From the NCBI RefSeq assembly GCF_002938435.1, contig NZ_POQT01000005.1:115828-179827 (forward strand): 64,000 bases of DNA, given 5' to 3'. A model generated the notes under the pieces. The model did no database searches. It had not been told where the DNA came from and worked only from the letters and a program-made list of their open reading frames with translations. A program made the position numbers and the translations under genes. Positions 56,590 to 64,000 of the stretch are shown here, piece by piece. Positions within the stretch are counted from its first letter, which is position 1. Each line of letters starts with the position of its first letter. This DNA is from Blastococcus saxobsidens. Lineage in GTDB: Bacteria > Actinomycetota > Actinomycetes > Mycobacteriales > Geodermatophilaceae.

Positions 56590-57164
56590 CGCGGCGGGAG
56601 GGCGGCGCGGCCGCCGGGCAGGTCGTCGAGGAGCACGGCCACCAGCAGACACCATGCGAGCCCCAACGCCCAGCCGCCGAGCACGTCGGACAGGTAGTGC
56701 ACGCCCAGCCACATGCGGGTCAGGCCCGCGACGAGCACGAGCACGACCCGGCGGCGACCCACGCCCGACGGGCCGCCGCCGACAGCCACGGCCACCCGAG
56801 CACCAGGCCGGCGGTCACCAGCGCGGCGATGCTCGACGAGCGACCGCTGGGATAGCTGAGGGACTCGTAGCGACGCCGACGTCCGCCACTGACGGCGGCC
56901 GAGCAGCCAGGCGGCCACCGGGAGCAGGAGGAGCAGCCGGACGGCGGAGAGGCCGAGGGCGGTGACCGCCTCCAGCAACCGGTCGAGGGCGACGGCGCGA
57001 CCGTCGCCGGCGTGGAGCGGCTGGCTCACGGCCGCGTCCAGCCGAAGCTGCGACCCGAACCCGGTCCGCACCCTGGCGCCCAGCAGGGCCACGACCGCGG
57101 CCGCGGCGACCGCGATCGCGGTCGGCCGCACCGCCACCGGGGCACGCGCCCGGGTGACGCCCAC
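56586..57164 (-). pseudogene. PAP2 phosphatase gene with two compensating frameshifts
   Basis: The open frame from GTG 57164 has helices (AIAVAAAAVVALLGARV, AVRLLLLLPVAAWLLG) and ends with TRMWLGVHYLSDVLGGWALGL, the third PAP2 motif. Its middle, however, is nonsense (SLRVPQLSQRSLVEHRR). The expected second motif region, YESLSYPSGRSSSIAALVTAGLVLGW, is encoded there in another frame (motif at 56840-56851). One extra base near 56870-56895 and one missing base near 56747 (GGG for GGGG) would explain this. The frame stays open, but the core would be lost. The His of PSGH is Arg even in the restored frame. Confidence 0.65.
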
Positions 57165-57209
57165 CGGTCCACTGTGCCCCGGCACGGCATGTCGTGACAC
57201 GCTGACCGG

Positions 57210-58388
57210 GTGAGCCGGGTGAGCAGCCGCCCACCGTCGGAGGCCACCCTCCGGCGGCTGGAGCGGGCGTCCGGGTCGTTGGCCACCCAGGCCGTCGCCC
57301 GGATGGACGAGGAGCTGTCGTGGTTCCGGGCCATGCCCGCCGACCAGCGCTCCTGGGTGACCCTCGTGGCCCAGGCCGGCATCGCCTCGCTGGTCGAGTG
57401 GTGCCGCAGCCCCGGGCGGCCGCCCCGGCTGACCGGCGAGGTGTTCGGCGCCGCTCCGCGCGAGCTGGTCCGGGCCGTGGCCCTCAAGCAGACCGTGGAC
57501 CTGGTCAAGGTCACCGTCGAGGTGATGGAGGAGCACGTCGCCTCCGTCGCCGAGCCCGGCGACGAGGATTCGCTGCGCCTGGCGGTGCTCCAGTTCAGCC
57601 GCGAGGTCGCCTTCGCCACCGCGCACGTCTACGCCAGCTTCGCGGAGAACCGTGGGGCCTGGGACGCCCGGCTGGAGGCGCTGGCGGTCGACGCGCTGGT
57701 GCGGGGCGAGCGGTCCGACGAGCTCTCCGGGCGGGCGGCGGCGCTCGGGTGGGCCGCCACCACCCCCGCGGTGGTCGTGGTGGGCGCGGCACCCAAGGGT
57801 GTGGACGACCCGCACGCCGCGGTGCGCCGGGCGGCCCGCGCGCTGCGCTGCGACGTGCTCGTGGGCGTGCACGCCGAGCAGCTGGTCGTCGTCCTCGGCA
57901 GCGTGCACGAGCTGGAGTCCGCCGCCGAACGGATCAGCGACGAGTTCGGCGACGGGCCGGTGGTCACCGGCCCCGTGGTCGACGGCCTGGGCCGAGCGGC
58001 CGTGTCGGCCGCGACGGCGCTCGCCGGCCTGCGCGCCGCGCGGGCCTGGCCCGAGGCGCCCCGCCCGGTCTCCGCCGACGCCCTGCTCGCCGAGCGGGCA
58101 CTGGACGGCGACCCGCTGGCCCGCGCGGCCCTGCAGGAGCGGGTCTCCGCACCGCTGCGTGCCGCCGGCGGCGGGGTGCTGGAGACGGTGCGCGCGGTGC
58201 TCGCCAGCGGCGGCAACCTGGAGGCCAGCGCCCGGGCGATCTTCGTGCACCCCAACACCGTCCGGTACCGGCTCAAGCGGGCCGCCGAGCTCACCGGGCT
58301 GTCGGCCACCGACCCCCGGGGCAGCTGGACGCTGCAGGTCGCGCTCGCCCTCGCCGCACTGGACGAGGACCGCTCCCTCTGGCATTGA
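57210..58388 (+). CDS. mabR: PucR family regulator of fatty-acid synthesis (MabR/FasR-like)
   Basis: The 392-residue product has an N-terminal helical domain, a central CdaR GGDEF-like domain and a C-terminal PucR helix-turn-helix (NLEASARAIFVHPNTVRYRLKRAAELTGL). It is in the position of Rv2242 (MabR) of M. tuberculosis and FasR of Streptomyces, which activate the fabD operon downstream. A 17-bp palindrome in the fabD leader is its likely site. It is followed by its own hairpin (58418-58444). The GTG at 57210 is the start. Confidence 0.9.
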   Translation: MSRVSSRPPSEATLRRLERASGSLATQAVARMDEELSWFRAMPADQRSWVTLVAQAGIASLVEWCRSPGRPPRLTGEVFGAAPRELVRAVALKQTVDLVKVTVEVMEEHVASVAEPGDEDSLRLAVLQFSREVAFATAHVYASFAENRGAWDARLEALAVDALVRGERSDELSGRAAALGWAATTPAVVVVGAAPKGVDDPHAAVRRAARALRCDVLVGVHAEQLVVVLGSVHELESAAERISDEFGDGPVVTGPVVDGLGRAAVSAATALAGLRAARAWPEAPRPVSADALLAERALDGDPLARAALQERVSAPLRAAGGGVLETVRAVLASGGNLEASARAIFVHPNTVRYRLKRAAELTGLSATDPRGSWTLQVALALAALDEDRSLWH

Positions 58389-58417
58389 TCGGCTGGGCAG
58401 CCGTGCGGATCCCACCA

Positions 58418-58444
58418 GTTCCGGGCCGTCCGCAGGCCCGGAAC
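58418..58444 (+). terminator. Hairpin between mabR and fabD
   Basis: GTTCCGGGC pairs with GCCCGGAAC over nine bases, 29 bases past the mabR stop. It separates the regulator transcript from the fabD promoter that follows. Confidence 0.65.
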
Positions 58445-58454
58445 GGTGCATGTC

Positions 58455-58471
58455 TTGGAGGGTTCCTACAA
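58455..58471. promoter_or_regulatory. Putative MabR/FasR operator in the fabD leader
   Basis: TTGGAGGGTTCCTACAA is a 17-bp palindrome of form TTGnAGGnnnCCTnCAA; six of eight pairs match. It lies 67 bases before the fabD start and directly after the mabR terminator. Known MabR sites in mycobacteria are long inverted repeats with TTGT/ACAA ends, so the ends agree. Confidence 0.6.
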
Positions 58472-58538
58472 AGATCACCGCGAGCCTTTCGTACCGCAAC
58501 CCACCGCGCCGGGGGACGATCACTGGCACGGTGAGGAG

Positions 58539-59741
58539 GTGCTCGCCGTCCTCGCCCCGGGTCAGGGTGCCCAGAAGCCCGGGATGCTGACCGACTGGCT
58601 CGACCTCCCCGGCGCGGAGCCGTTCTTCCGCTGGGCCGGGGCGATCGCCGGTGCCGACCTGCTCTCGCTCGGCACGACCGGCGACGCCGAGGCCATCAAG
58701 GACACCGCCGTCACCCAGCCGCTCGTGGTGGCCATGAGCCTCTTCGTCGCCCGCGAGCTGGGCGGGCTGCCCGGTCCGGTGGCGCACACGCCGCACGCCG
58801 GTCGCGACGTCGTCATCACCGGGCACAGCGTCGGCGAGCTCACGGCCGCCGCGCTGGCGGGGGTGCTCTCGGTCGAGGCGGCCATCGCCCTCACCGCCGT
58901 CCGCGGCCGGGCCATGGCCGCCGCCTGCGCACAGACGCCGACCGGCATGTCCGCCGTCCTCGGCGGCGACCCCGACGAGGTGCTCGCCGCGATCGAGCGG
59001 CACGGCCTGTCGCCGGCCAACATGAACGGCGCCGGGCAGATCGTCGCCGCCGGCCCGGTCGAAGGCCTGGAGGCCCTGAAGACCGAGCCGCCGGCCAAGG
59101 CGCGCGTGATGCCGCTGCCGGTTGCCGGCGCCTTCCACACGTCCTACATGGCCCCGGCCCGCGAGGAGCTCGAGGGCCTGGTCGGCGGGCTGCGGCCGGC
59201 CGACCCGAGCCGCCTGCTGCTGTCCAACGCCGACGGCGCCGCCGTGGACTCCGGCCCTCAGGCGCTGGCCCGCCTGGTCAGCCAGGTCACGAGCCCCGTG
59301 CGCTTCGACTCGTGCCTGGCCACGATGCGCCAGCTCGGCGTCACCGCCGTGATCGAGCTGCCCCCGGCGGGCGCGCTCGCCGGCCTGGCCAAGCGGGAGT
59401 GGAAGGGCGCCGGGATCGAGATCCTGGCGATCAGCGGCCCCGCCGACCTCGACCGCGCCCGCGAGCTCATCGCCGCCGAGCGCGGCCGCGCCGAGGCCGA
59501 GCACTTCCCCGACTGGCGGATGGTGGTCGCTCCCGCGCGGGGCACGGTCAGCCCCGCGGAGATCGCCGAGGGCACGCACCTGCCCGCCGGCACGCCGCTG
59601 GGCTGCATCCGGGGCCGCCGCGAGGAGGTCAACGTGTCCGCCGGTTACGACGGCGTGCTGGCCGAGTGGCTGGTCCACGACGGGGACCTCGTCGACGCCG
59701 GTGACCCGATCGCCCGGCTCTACCCGGAGGTGTCCCCGTGA
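58539..59741 (+). CDS. fabD: FabD malonyl-CoA:ACP transacylase with biotinyl-like C-terminal domain
   Basis: FabD moves malonyl from CoA to ACP. From the GTG at 58539 the product has 400 residues. The transacylase core (1-310) has GQGAQ, the nucleophile Ser97 in GHSVGE, Arg in VRGRAM and catalytic His200. Typical FabD ends near here, but this one adds residues 326-396: RMVVAPARGTVSP, GTPLGCIRGRREEVNVSAGY and DGVLAEWLVHDGDLVDAGDP. That is a biotin/lipoyl-type barrel-sandwich in which the modified Lys of AMKM is replaced (Arg361). Upstream GTG 58446 in frame is unlikely. The stop overlaps fabH. Confidence 0.93.
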   Translation: MLAVLAPGQGAQKPGMLTDWLDLPGAEPFFRWAGAIAGADLLSLGTTGDAEAIKDTAVTQPLVVAMSLFVARELGGLPGPVAHTPHAGRDVVITGHSVGELTAAALAGVLSVEAAIALTAVRGRAMAAACAQTPTGMSAVLGGDPDEVLAAIERHGLSPANMNGAGQIVAAGPVEGLEALKTEPPAKARVMPLPVAGAFHTSYMAPAREELEGLVGGLRPADPSRLLLSNADGAAVDSGPQALARLVSQVTSPVRFDSCLATMRQLGVTAVIELPPAGALAGLAKREWKGAGIEILAISGPADLDRARELIAAERGRAEAEHFPDWRMVVAPARGTVSPAEIAEGTHLPAGTPLGCIRGRREEVNVSAGYDGVLAEWLVHDGDLVDAGDPIARLYPEVSP

Positions 59742-60706
59742 CCCGAATTCAGCTGCCCGCAGGTGCCCCCGGCGCCCGGATCCTCGGCTTCGGGAGCTAC
59801 CGCCCCCGCCGCCGGGTGACCAACGACGACCTGGCCCAGCGGATGGACACCAACGACGAGTGGATCCAGACCCGGGTCGGCATCGCCGAGCGACGCTGGG
59901 CCGAGCCCGACGAGACGCTCGTGGAGATGTCGGTCGCGGCCGGCGGCAAGGCACTGGCGGCCAGCGGCCTCGACGCCCGGGACATCGACCTGGTGCTGCT
60001 CGCGACCACCAGCCCGCCGAAGGCCATCCCCGGGCTCGCACCGCGGATCGCCCACCAGCTGGGGGTGCCGCGCCCCGGCGCCTTCGACGTCAACGCCGGC
60101 TGCGCAGGCTGGTGCTACGCGCTGAGCGCTGCCGCGGACGCCATCCGCAGCGGCACGGCGCGCAACGCCCTGGTCATCGGCGGCGAGCGGCTCACCGACT
60201 ACACCAACCTCGAGGACCGGGCGACGGCAGTCATCTTCGCCGACGGCGCCGGTGCCGCCGTGGTCAGCGCCTCCGACGAGCCGGCCATCGGCCCGGCGGT
60301 GTGGGGCAGCGACGGCGACCTGCACGAGGCGATCGCGATCCCCGAGAACGAGACCGGCATGAGCATGGCCGGCCAGGCGGTGTACCGCTGGGCGACGACC
60401 AAGCTCACCGACACGCTGGTCGAGGCGATGCACCGGGCCGGCGTCGGCCCCGACGACATCGACGTGTTCGCGCCGCACCAGGCGAACCTGCGGATCATCG
60501 AGCTCATGGCCAAGCGGCTGAGGCTGCCCGAGCGCACGGTCATCGCCCGCGACGTCGTCCGCTCGGGCAACACCTCCTCGGCGTCGGTACCCCTGGCCCT
60601 GTCGGCCCTGCTCGAGAGCGGCGAGGCCAAGAGCGGCGACGTCGCCCTGCTGCTCGGCTACGGGGCCGGCCTGACCTTCGCCGGCCAGGTCGTCGTCCTG
60701 CCGTGA
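59738..60706 (+). CDS. fabH: Beta-ketoacyl-ACP synthase III
   Basis: FabH condenses an acyl-CoA starter with malonyl-ACP to begin each chain. The 322-residue product has the Cys122-His247-Asn278 triad (NAGCAGWCY, PHQANLRI, SGNTSSAS). The GTG start overlaps the fabD stop by four bases. Mycobacteria have their fabH elsewhere; the fabD-fabH-acp-fabF order here is that of Streptomyces. Confidence 0.96.
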   Translation: MTRIQLPAGAPGARILGFGSYRPRRRVTNDDLAQRMDTNDEWIQTRVGIAERRWAEPDETLVEMSVAAGGKALAASGLDARDIDLVLLATTSPPKAIPGLAPRIAHQLGVPRPGAFDVNAGCAGWCYALSAAADAIRSGTARNALVIGGERLTDYTNLEDRATAVIFADGAGAAVVSASDEPAIGPAVWGSDGDLHEAIAIPENETGMSMAGQAVYRWATTKLTDTLVEAMHRAGVGPDDIDVFAPHQANLRIIELMAKRLRLPERTVIARDVVRSGNTSSASVPLALSALLESGEAKSGDVALLLGYGAGLTFAGQVVVLP

Positions 60707-60824
60707 GCGCCCGGATCCCCGCGGGCGGCCCGGCCCCCGACGGCCCCACCCCAGATTGCCGGGACACCGTGTCCCGGACGACGGCGGGCACCGCCCGCCC
60801 CATCCGAGAGAGAGGACCCGTCGC

Positions 60825-61070
60825 GTGAGCAGCACCCAGGAGATCCAGTCCGGTCTGGCCGAGATCCTGGAGGAGGTCGCCGGGGTGACCCCCGCAGACG
60901 CCACCCCGGAGAAGTCCTTCACCGACGACCTGGACGTCGACTCGCTGTCGATGGTCGAGATCGCCACCGCCGTCGAGGACAAGTTCGGCGTCGCCATCCC
61001 GGACGACCAGCTCGCCAACATCAAGACCGTCGGCGACGCGATCAGCTTCATCGAGAAGAACCAGGGCTGA
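60825..61070 (+). CDS. acpP: Acyl carrier protein
   Basis: The 81-residue acidic protein has the phosphopantetheine Ser40 in DLDVDSLSMVEI. It carries the growing chain in type II fatty-acid synthesis. GTG at 60825 follows GAGAGAGAGG. The M. tuberculosis orthologue AcpM has a long C-terminal extension; this one does not. A strong hairpin lies directly after the stop. Confidence 0.96.
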   Translation: MSSTQEIQSGLAEILEEVAGVTPADATPEKSFTDDLDVDSLSMVEIATAVEDKFGVAIPDDQLANIKTVGDAISFIEKNQG

Positions 61071-61077
61071 CGCCCTG

Positions 61078-61110
61078 CGGGTCCCGCCGGCCGACCGCCG
61101 GCGGGACCCG
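61078..61110 (+). terminator. Hairpin between acpP and fabF
   Basis: CGGGTCCCGCCGG and CCGGCGGGACCCG pair over 13 bases with a seven-base loop, eight bases after the ACP stop. It may end part of the transcripts and give more ACP than FabF. Confidence 0.75.
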
Positions 61111-61164
61111 ACCGCCCACCGATCCGGCCGCGACCCGGCCGTCGTCCCCGTACGAGGAGTTCCC

Positions 61165-62406
61165 ATGAGCCCGTCCACCTCCGACGTCGTCGTCACCGGC
61201 CTCGGTGCCACCACGCCGCTCGGCGGCGACGTGGCCAGCACCTGGGAGGCGCTCCTCGCGGGCCGCTCCGGCGTCAGCCGGATCACCGACGAGTGGGTGC
61301 AGGAGTTCCCGGCCCAGCTGGTCGCCCGCCTCGCGGCCGACCCGGCCGAGCAGATCGACCGCGTGCGCGCCCGCCGGCTGGACCGCAGCCAGCAGGTGGC
61401 CGTGATCGCCGCCGAGCAGGCCTGGGCCGAGTCCGGCGCCGCCGACGCCGGGGTGGCGCCCGAGCGCATCGCCGTCGTCTTCGGCACCGGCATCGGTGGC
61501 GCGCTCACCCTGCTCGGGCAGGACGACGTGCTGGAGGCCAAGGGCCCCAAGCGCGTCTCCCCCTTCACCATCCCGATGCTCATGCCCAACGGGCCGGCGG
61601 CCGCCGTCGGCCTGGCCATCGGCGCCAAGGGTGGCGTGCACGCCCCGGTGAGCGCCTGCGCCTCCGGCGCCGAGGCGATCCGCTGGGGCCTGGACCTGCT
61701 GCGCCTCGACCGTGCCGACGTCGTCCTCGTCGGCGGCGCGGAGGCCTGCGTGCACCCGCTGCCCATGGCCGGCTTCGCGGCGATGCGGGCGATGTCCACC
61801 CGCAACGACGAGCCCGAGCGCGCCTCCCGCCCCTTCGACAAGGGCCGCGACGGCTTCGTGCTCGGCGAGGGTGCTGCAGCGCTGGTCCTGGAGCGGGCCG
61901 ACTCGGCCGCCGCCCGCGGCGCCCGCGTGCACGCCCGGCTGGCCGGTGCCGGCGCCACCGCCGACGGCTACGACCTGGTCGCCCCGCACCCCGAGGGCGA
62001 GGGTGCCGGCCGGGCGATCACCGCGGCCCTGCGCGACGCCGACCTCTCCCCCTCCGACGTCGGGCACGTCAACGCGCACGCCACCTCGACGCCGGTCGGC
62101 GACACCGCGGAGGCAGCGGCGATCCGCTCCGCGCTGGGCGACCACGCGCTGGTGAGCGCCACCAAGAGCCAGACCGGCCACCTGCTCGGCGCCGCCGGCG
62201 CCCTGGAGTCGGTGTTCGCGATCCTCGCCCTGCGCGAGCAGATCGTGCCGGCCACCGCGAACCTCGACGACCCCGACGACGACGCCAACGTGCAGGCGCT
62301 GGACATCGTCCGGCAGGAACCGCGGCGCGCCACCCTGCGCGCGGCCGTGAACGACTCCTTCGGCTTCGGCGGGCACAACATCGCGCTGGTGTTCACCACC
62401 GCCTGA
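61165..62406 (+). CDS. fabF: Beta-ketoacyl-ACP synthase II
   Basis: FabF elongates acyl-ACP with malonyl-ACP. The 413-residue product has Cys165 in VSACASGAEAI, His305 in NAHATSTPVGD and His339 in KSQTGHLLGAAGA, the full triad. The ATG at 61165 follows ACGAGGAG. It is the place of kasA/kasB in mycobacteria; only one KAS II gene is present here. Confidence 0.96.
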   Translation: MSPSTSDVVVTGLGATTPLGGDVASTWEALLAGRSGVSRITDEWVQEFPAQLVARLAADPAEQIDRVRARRLDRSQQVAVIAAEQAWAESGAADAGVAPERIAVVFGTGIGGALTLLGQDDVLEAKGPKRVSPFTIPMLMPNGPAAAVGLAIGAKGGVHAPVSACASGAEAIRWGLDLLRLDRADVVLVGGAEACVHPLPMAGFAAMRAMSTRNDEPERASRPFDKGRDGFVLGEGAAALVLERADSAAARGARVHARLAGAGATADGYDLVAPHPEGEGAGRAITAALRDADLSPSDVGHVNAHATSTPVGDTAEAAAIRSALGDHALVSATKSQTGHLLGAAGALESVFAILALREQIVPATANLDDPDDDANVQALDIVRQEPRRATLRAAVNDSFGFGGHNIALVFTTA

Positions 62407-62450
62407 GCACCACCCGACGCCCCCGGCCCGCCACCACCTGAGGAGACGCC

Positions 62451-63863
62451 GTGACGACCGCCCCGGCCGCACCGACCCTGACCGCCCCGGACCCGCGGGA
62501 CCCCGAGGACCGCATGCAGCGCTTCCTCGACCCCGGCTCGATGCAGCTCCTGGCCGGCCGGGACACGTCCGGCGTGCTCGCCGCCCGGGGCACGGTGTCC
62601 GGGAGCCCGGTCATCGTCTTCTGCACCGACGCCACGGTGATGGGCGGTGCGATGGGCATCGACGGCTGCCGGCACATCGTCGACGCGATCGACACCGCGC
62701 TGCGCGAGCGCGTCCCGGTCGTCGGCATCTGGCATTCCGGCGGCGCCCGGCTGGCCGAGGGCGTCACCGCCCTGCACGCGGTCGGCGAGGTGTTCGCGGC
62801 CATGGTCCGCTCCTCGGGCCGGATCCCGCAGATCTCCGTGGTGCTCGGCCCCGCCGCCGGTGGCGCGGCCTACGGCCCGGCGCTCACCGACCTGGTGATC
62901 ATGGGCCCGGCCGGCCGGGTGTTCGTCACCGGGCCGGAGGTGGTCCGCTCGGTCACCGGCGAGAACGTCGACATGGAGAGCCTCGGCGGCCCGGACACCC
63001 ACGGCCGGCGCAGCGGCGTGGTGCACGTGGTCACCGACTCGGAGCCGGCCGCGCTGGAGACCGCCCGGCACGCCGTCGACCTGCTCGCCGCCCAAGGCAC
63101 CTTCGCCCCCGCGGCAGACGAGCCCGCCGTCGACCTCGGCGCCCTGCTGCCGGAGCAGACCAACCGGGCCTACGACGTGAAGCCGCTGGTGTCCTCGGTG
63201 CTCGACGAGCCCGGCCTGGAGCTGCACCCGCGGTTCGCGCCGAACGTCGTCACCACGCTCGGCCGGCTCGCCGGACGGACGGTCGGCGTGATCGCCAACA
63301 ACCCGCTGCGGCTCGGCGGCTGCCTGGACTCCGCGTCGGCCGAGAAGGCGGCCCGGTTCGTCCGGATGTGCGACGCGTTCGGCATCCCGCTGGTCGTGCT
63401 CGTGGACGTGCCCGGCTACCTGCCCGGCGTGGGCCAGGAGTGGGACGGCGTCGTCCGCCGCGGTGCGAAGCTGCTGCACGCGTTCGCCGAGGCGGTGGTC
63501 CCCCGCGTGACGCTGGTGACCCGCAAGTCCTACGGCGGCGCCTACATCGCCATGAACGCCCGCTCCCTGGGTGCCACCAAGGTGTTCGCCTGGCCGGGGG
63601 CGGAGGTCGCCGTCATGGGCGCGAAGGCGGCGGTGGGCATTCTGCACCGCAAGAAGCTCGCCGCGGCGCCTCCCGGGGAGCGCGAGGCGCTGCACGCCCA
63701 GCTGGCCGAGGAGCACGAGCGGATCGCCGGTGGCGTGAACCGGGCGCTGCAGATCGGGGTCGTGGACGAGGTCGTGGAGCCCGCCCAGACCCGTCGGCGG
63801 CTGATCCAGGCGCTGGCCGAGGCGCCGCACGGGCGCGGGGCGCACGGCAACATCCCGCTCTGA
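62451..63863 (+). CDS. accD: Acyl-CoA carboxylase carboxyltransferase subunit (AccD6-like)
   Basis: The 470-residue beta-chain moves carboxyl from biotin to acetyl-CoA (or propionyl-CoA) to give malonyl-CoA. Family signatures are GGAMGIDGCRHIVDAID, the oxyanion segments GPAAGGAAYGPALTD and YGGAYIAMNARSLG, and VDVPGYLPGVGQEWDG. It is in the position of accD6 (Rv2247) at the end of the fas operon. The start is GTG at 62451 after GGAG. Its biotinylated partner subunit is not in the window. Confidence 0.94.
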   Translation: MTTAPAAPTLTAPDPRDPEDRMQRFLDPGSMQLLAGRDTSGVLAARGTVSGSPVIVFCTDATVMGGAMGIDGCRHIVDAIDTALRERVPVVGIWHSGGARLAEGVTALHAVGEVFAAMVRSSGRIPQISVVLGPAAGGAAYGPALTDLVIMGPAGRVFVTGPEVVRSVTGENVDMESLGGPDTHGRRSGVVHVVTDSEPAALETARHAVDLLAAQGTFAPAADEPAVDLGALLPEQTNRAYDVKPLVSSVLDEPGLELHPRFAPNVVTTLGRLAGRTVGVIANNPLRLGGCLDSASAEKAARFVRMCDAFGIPLVVLVDVPGYLPGVGQEWDGVVRRGAKLLHAFAEAVVPRVTLVTRKSYGGAYIAMNARSLGATKVFAWPGAEVAVMGAKAAVGILHRKKLAAAPPGEREALHAQLAEEHERIAGGVNRALQIGVVDEVVEPAQTRRRLIQALAEAPHGRGAHGNIPL

Positions 63864-63879
63864 CCTCTTCGATGATCAG

Positions 63880-63929
63880 GTCTCTTGATCGCCCCGCCAC
63901 GAGAGTCTCCTGATCGCCCCGCCACGAGA
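63880..63929. repeat. Tandem 25-bp repeat downstream of accD
   Basis: The units 63880-63904 and 63905-63929 start GTCTCTTGATCGCCCC and GTCTCCTGATCGCCCC and end GCCACGAGA. They are identical but for one base. They begin 17 bases past the accD stop. Confidence 0.85.
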
Positions 63930-63935
63930 AAGGCC

Positions 63936-63968
63936 GTCCGGGCGCCGCTTCCCCGACGGCGCCCGGAC
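63936..63968. terminator. Terminator hairpin after accD
   Basis: GTCCGGGCGCCG and CGGCGCCCGGAC pair over 12 bases with a nine-base loop. It probably ends the fab operon. The remaining 32 bases to the window end could hold the end of a minus-strand gene (TGA at 63979-63981), which is too short to judge. Confidence 0.75.
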
Positions 63969-64000
63969 GACCTGGTCCTCAGGCTACGACGACTCCCCGT

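Noticed and set aside
58446..58538. Upstream GTG extension of fabD by 31 codons
   Set aside because: The extension covers the operator and has no homology; FabD proteins begin at the VLAVLAPGQG segment.

Overview
The window is high-GC actinobacterial DNA. GC-rich third positions, frequent GTG starts, an F420-linked reductase, a pup-free but Mycobacterium-like gene order and several intergenic repeats together suggest a soil or rock actinobacterium of the Geodermatophilaceae type (Blastococcus, Geodermatophilus or Modestobacter). The family assignment is inference; no rRNA gene is present to confirm it.

Layout. 1-12.8 kb: the end of a bile acid:sodium symporter gene, a CDGSH iron-sulfur protein, an AMIN-like lipoprotein, the nitrogen block glnE / glutamine amidotransferase / glnA2, a divergent MarR regulator and universal stress protein pair with a clear operator, then nadE-panB and a SnoaL-like protein. 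12.4-21.5 kb: a frameshifted DUF2784 gene, a BtuF-like receptor, a two-repeat mini-DivIVA, an F420:NADPH reductase, a membrane GGDEF protein, an M24 peptidase, a ChaB/Rho_N protein, and a xylan module (CE4-like deacetylase, GH10 xylanase, divergent LacI regulator). 21.5-24.1 kb: a stress-type cluster around a baeRF2 (Rv2629/Balon-like) ribosome hibernation candidate, with back-to-back SigB/SigF-like promoters. 24.2-32.0 kb: a complete tad (Flp pilus) locus on the minus strand. 32.2-42.6 kb: a methyltransferase, a CHRD-domain secreted protein, the RNase P RNA gene, a cationic microprotein, PIG-L, DoxX-like, TauE/SafE, RNase H/phosphatase, zinc-ribbon, CstA with a Cys-rich partner, and a Nif3-like protein. 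42.6-50.4 kb: FUSC, alpha/beta hydrolases, WS/DGAT, an epimerase and tRNA-Val. 50.5-64 kb: AhpE, DUF3052, aceE, an M20 hydrolase, a pirin-like protein, a broken PAP2 phosphatase gene, a MabR/FasR-type regulator and the fatty-acid operon fabD-fabH-acpP-fabF-accD.

How the genes fit together. The order glnE-glnA2 ... panB ... RNase H/CobC - zinc ribbon - Nif3 ... ahpE - DUF3052 - aceE - mabR - fabD - acp - kas - accD6 follows the Mycobacterium tuberculosis order Rv2221c-Rv2247, with lineage-specific insertions such as tad, the xylan module and cstA. The right end joins acetyl-CoA supply (AceE) to fatty-acid synthesis under a PucR-type regulator, and a 17-bp palindrome in the fabD leader is a good candidate for its operator.

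Most notable signals: an unnamed hairpin repeat, at least four copies with covarying stems, placed just after minus-strand stop codons; a FabD fused to a degenerate biotinyl-like domain; paired stress promoters for the hibernation-factor gene; and three genes with apparent one-base frameshifts, which are either real decay or assembly errors.
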